This document shows, piece by piece, positions 61,047 to 64,000 of a stretch of 64,000 bases of DNA. Location: the NCBI GenBank assembly GCA_037178975.1, contig JASJZH010000003.1, positions 4,588,001-4,652,000 on the forward strand, given 5' to 3'. The notes below the pieces were generated by a model. The model was not told the origin of the DNA, did not search any database, and saw only the letters and a list, made by a program, of their open reading frames with translations. This DNA is from Oscheius tipulae (lineage: Eukaryota > Nematoda > Chromadorea > Rhabditida > Rhabditidae). Each line of letters starts with the position of its first letter. The stretch's first letter is position 1. A program made the translations under genes and the position numbers.

Positions 61047-62349
61047 CTGAAAATAACTCGTTTAACAGAGCTATATGTTGAAATTGATCTGACAATATTA
61101 AAAACTCCGATAGTGGATTAAATGTTTGCGTAGTTCGGGTGAAGTGTGACTACAATGAAAAAATGCGATAGAACCATGAACGCAAGGAGACCTGAACATC
61201 TGCTGTCAATCTATATGTTTTCGTGCCTTTCTCGCAAGAAAAGAATCATTTACCAAGTGCTGAACGCCTCACTACCTCTCGCTCATAACTTGTCACAACG
61301 TGTTTACGTCGTCAACTTGAGACCACACAAAGAGGGATTTCTCCAAAAAAGGGTAGTATGTATAAAAGGTAGGCAGAAAGTGTGGTTCTGGAGCATAAAG
61401 TGGTGGGCCGAGTGACCACTCATCTTTGGGCTCGGCGACGGGAGGTGGCTGTAAACGAAGGTGGACAATACCGGAGGACGCTGTACTGTTGAATCAGAGC
61501 TGTTCACGCTCTTGGGTAACAAACAACCCTCGAAATAGGATGGCTTGAAGGCGATGAATTGTCAGGGACGGGGGAGGAAAGAAGATCTGCTGGTAATAGT
61601 CTGTCAGTCTATAGCGCTGTAATAATGATTCGGTATTTCAGTGTGAAGACAATCATATAGCAGTCATAATGCCTATCCCAAAATTTCTATAGTCCCTTCT
61701 TTCTGTACACATGCTATTTTTTGTATGAGATCCTTGTTGCAAACCTACTGTACACAAAAAGGACCCTTGCAACTGGCACTGTCCTTGTACATAAACAATC
61801 ACTTTTTGGGTGAAAGGACCGCTCCTCTTCCTGTTCCCTATTTCCAATAAAAAAACAGTTCCAATCTATGCATTTTTTACTTCTATTATTTCCGACTTAA
61901 TTTTTACGCCTCAGCGGAATGTACATTCTACTATCCTTGGGACGCAGCTCAGTTTTACCGTTTAAACGATTAACAGCATAGTTTTTCATCCATCCATTTG
62001 TCCTATCTACTGGAACAAATAATTTTTCTGTCCTTTTTGCTGAAAAAAGTTCTGACATTTAAGGATTGCGAAACAACGTAGCCCCTGGTCGCGCACCGCT
62101 GCATTGGCGGAAAATGCGCCGGCTTCTCTCATTACTAACAGTCTATCGTCACATTGTTTATGTATAAATCTATCTCTCGGACTGAAAGCAAATACACTGA
62201 TAGTTTCTCAGTCGTGGCCCTGCCATTTGACTACTTCGTCATGCTTCATTAATCTTGATTTTACCGATACCTTTCAGTTTTTTTGTTTTTTTTTTGCTAT
62301 TTATTTATGCTTCGTCCATTCTACGGTCTCCTGTAATATTATTGTAGAT
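61047..62349. other. Poorly resolved region, possible Pro-rich exons on the minus strand
   Basis: On the minus strand, between about 61640 and 61310, a proline-rich segment 'RPPPVAEPKDEWSLGPPLY' can be reached from 'PDNSSPSSHPIS' by a 79-base GT-AG intron and ends 'SQVDDVNTL' before TGA. It looks coding, but I find no start. The remaining sequence, including T-rich 62270-62300, shows no gene. Confidence 0.25.
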
Positions 62350-62384
62350 CTTTACTGCTACTTTTGCTCTCGAGTTCTTTGATC

Positions 62385-63213
62385 AACAAGGACTTAAGGA
62401 AATTGAAAAGGTTCCAAAATGAAGCGATTTTGCGTAAGTGTAAGCACACGATGTTTCAACTAATGTTTCAGTTCGTGATCAGCAAATGGAAAACCAAAGG
62501 CGTCCTACTGCTTCGCGGGTTGGCGATCTTGATGGTGAAAACCAAGAATCTTTTATAGGACGCGGCCGACGGACAAACTATGTTTTAGATTCGGATGATG
62601 TCGATAACGATGGTTAATTTATGTTTTGTCTGGTCTAAAGATATATTTCAGTGGTCCCGAAGGCAAAAAAGCCAAGAACCCGTTCGGACGGACCAGTCGA
62701 CGTGATTCAGATCGACTGATGATTCCGGTAAAAATATCGTCTCACAGTTCTTTTGAACTACGTCTTCGAGATGCCTCCTCTTTGACAGTTGCATCAACTT
62801 GTACAAAAGTAATCTTATCTGCTTCAGGTAGATTTTGGCTTGCGTGTATACATAGGAAATCTTAATTTAGATGTAGAGGAAGTCGTTACCGCAAGAACGT
62901 TAAGAAGTACAATCCTCTTCCTCGCTGCAAGGTTTTTGTACTTTCGTAGAAACTCACCAGCTTGTTTTAGTTTTGACACAAGAGAGGCCACATCGCCGCC
63001 ACTTAATGCCAGTGACAGATGGGAAAAACTCGATAAGAAGAAACAGGACATGAAATTGGCCGAGGATGAGCTGTCCAAAAAGCTCAGAGAGAACCGTGCA
63101 AAACGTATCAAAGACGTCAAGGATCACCAGACATTCACGAAGCCTTATGTCCCCAGAGACTACTTCGTCTCAAACTTCGCTTGTATTATTACCCAATATT
63201 ATTTGTATCTTTA
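62385..63213 (+). CDS. Unrecognised charged protein, exon model uncertain
   Basis: Exon pieces on the plus strand: 'NEAIL' spliced to 'LRDQQMENQRRPTASRVGDL' and 'GRGRRTNYVLDSDDVDND', then 'KKAKNPFGRTSRRDSDRLM', then 'VDFGLRVYIGNLNLDVEEVV', and a last exon with 'DRWEKLDKKKQDMKLAEDEL' and 'HQTFTKPYVPRDYF'. Junction phases agree if the second intron uses the CCCGAAG acceptor at about 62663; with the stronger TTTCAG acceptor the frame stops at 62719. The product is basic and acidic with a C-terminal coiled coil, probably nuclear. The start is not found and I do not know the family. Confidence 0.45.
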
Positions 63214-63269
63214 ATATCTCGCCAACACTCATATTATTCGTGTGATATAATGTTTATACTTCATTTGGC

Positions 63270-64000
63270 TTAATGATTAACACCCAGCGGTCTAAGCGGA
63301 TCGTAAATGAAGACAGAAATGGTGATAGCATCCACCAGCAGAAGAGCCATCGTTCCAAATACAACCCATTGTTTCAATACCTGGTTCGGATGGGTAGGAG
63401 CCTTCAGATCTTCTTTCTCTTCGTTCTTGCTCATTGGTCTTGCTCTACTGACTTGTATCCAGTCAAGGATGGGGAAAACGACGAATAGAACTGTGATGAG
63501 AGCGATGGGGAGCAGAACAAGGAAGAGTTTCCAGCCAGGAACCATCTGAATCGATCTGTTCCAAACGCCTGATGGACTTTGGTAGTCATAGGCAGCGACG
63601 CCAAGAGTCGCCGTGGCAAGAATATAGGCAGAGATTCCGATCAGTCTATGTACCCAGTTAAAAATGGGACGTCTGGGATCCTGTGGACCACAGCGGAAGA
63701 AGCTGATAAAAGGCTGCATCCAGGCGAGCACAAGGGCGAGAGTTCCCAGAATGGTATGAATCTGGTACCAGTACTTGACTCCGGGGAGGCCAGTCCACTT
63801 CCACTTCATCGCACTAGATTATTATTTTTAATATTTAATTTTAGGCAGTTCTTACCACATGATGCAAATAAACGAAGCAACCATGAGAATTAGACCGAGA
63901 AGATTAGCTGTACGATGAACCTAAAAGTTGAACGCTTCTGTTATTTTTTAACCAGCTCACATGGAACCAAACGGCCATTCCTTGTGGTTTTGTGTTTGGC
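63270..64000 (-). CDS. Cytochrome b561-domain protein, partial (ferric reductase-like)
   Basis: C-terminal part of a membrane electron-transfer protein. Exons: 64000-about 63958 ('KPQGMAVWFH'), about 63918-63857 ('VHRTANLLGLILMVASFICI') and 63821-63270. Conserved histidines that ligate the two haems appear in 'WFHVHR', 'QIHTILG' and 'FNWVHRLIGISAY'; five helices can be traced, ending 'VFIYDPLRPLGVNH'. The layout matches the b561 half of DOMON/FRRS1-type ferric-chelate reductases; the DOMON part would lie beyond the right edge. Confidence 0.85.

Overview
The window reads as nuclear DNA of a nematode that is not Caenorhabditis elegans. Genes are packed on both strands. Introns are tiny (mostly 36-50 bp) with TTTCAG-type acceptors. 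Many start codons sit directly behind an acceptor-like TTTCAG, as expected for spliced-leader trans-splicing. The ATP synthase beta, PRMT5, STT3 and UNC-119 products are closely similar to my memory of the C. elegans proteins. From memory, many orthologs here lie on C. elegans chromosome III (gen-1, stt-3, AMDHD1 and a BCAS2 homolog around T12A2; atp-2, prmt-5, mrps-26, prx-10 and wars-2 around C34E10; nagA and an SLC36 transporter around F59B2; unc-119). If so, this is a conserved nematode linkage block. I saw no tRNA, rRNA or CRISPR.

Layout. 0-12 kb, mostly minus: a partial unrecognised gene, an extended synaptotagmin with an opposite-strand gene nested in one intron, the splicing factor BCAS2/SPF27, and the GEN1 resolvase. 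12.5-15.3 kb, plus: STT3. 15.4-18.2 kb: poorly resolved small genes. 18-22 kb, minus: a tandem pair of histidine acid phosphatases, the second with a palindromic mobile element in its largest intron. 22.6-23.7 kb: a decayed mariner element ending 12 bp from the stop of AMDHD1 (imidazolonepropionase). 25.9-36 kb: an F-box-like gene, purple acid phosphatase, annexin, UNC-119, a PHF12-like PHD/FHA protein, and an omega-class GST. 36-39.9 kb: gene-poor.

39.9-48.7 kb is one plus-strand run: atp-2, prmt-5, mrps-26, prx-10 and wars-2, spaced 190-290 bp apart, with the last two overlapping. It is a strong operon candidate linking mitochondrial, peroxisomal and methylation functions. 48.8-54.7 kb: a 17-beta-HSD12/LET-767-like reductase (minus), GlcNAc-6-phosphate deacetylase and an SLC36 amino-acid transporter (plus). 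55.5-57.7 kb: a TKL-type kinase flanked and invaded by hairpin repeats. 58.8-61 kb, minus: an alpha-arrestin and two very small genes (a Cys-rich membrane microprotein and a secreted Gly-Tyr peptide). The window ends in an unrecognised plus-strand gene and a partial cytochrome b561 on the minus strand.

Most striking: (1) the coding overlap and possible shared 3' splice site of prx-10 and wars-2; (2) a piece of atp-2 exon lying inside another atp-2 intron; (3) the mariner terminal repeat apparently supplying the AMDHD1 poly(A) signal; (4) the nested gene whose start codon is split by an intron; (5) repeated hairpin elements around the kinase, whose own gene has an intron ending in TG instead of AG. 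Exon models were built by eye from splice signals and reading-frame continuity; outer coordinates are firmer than every internal junction.
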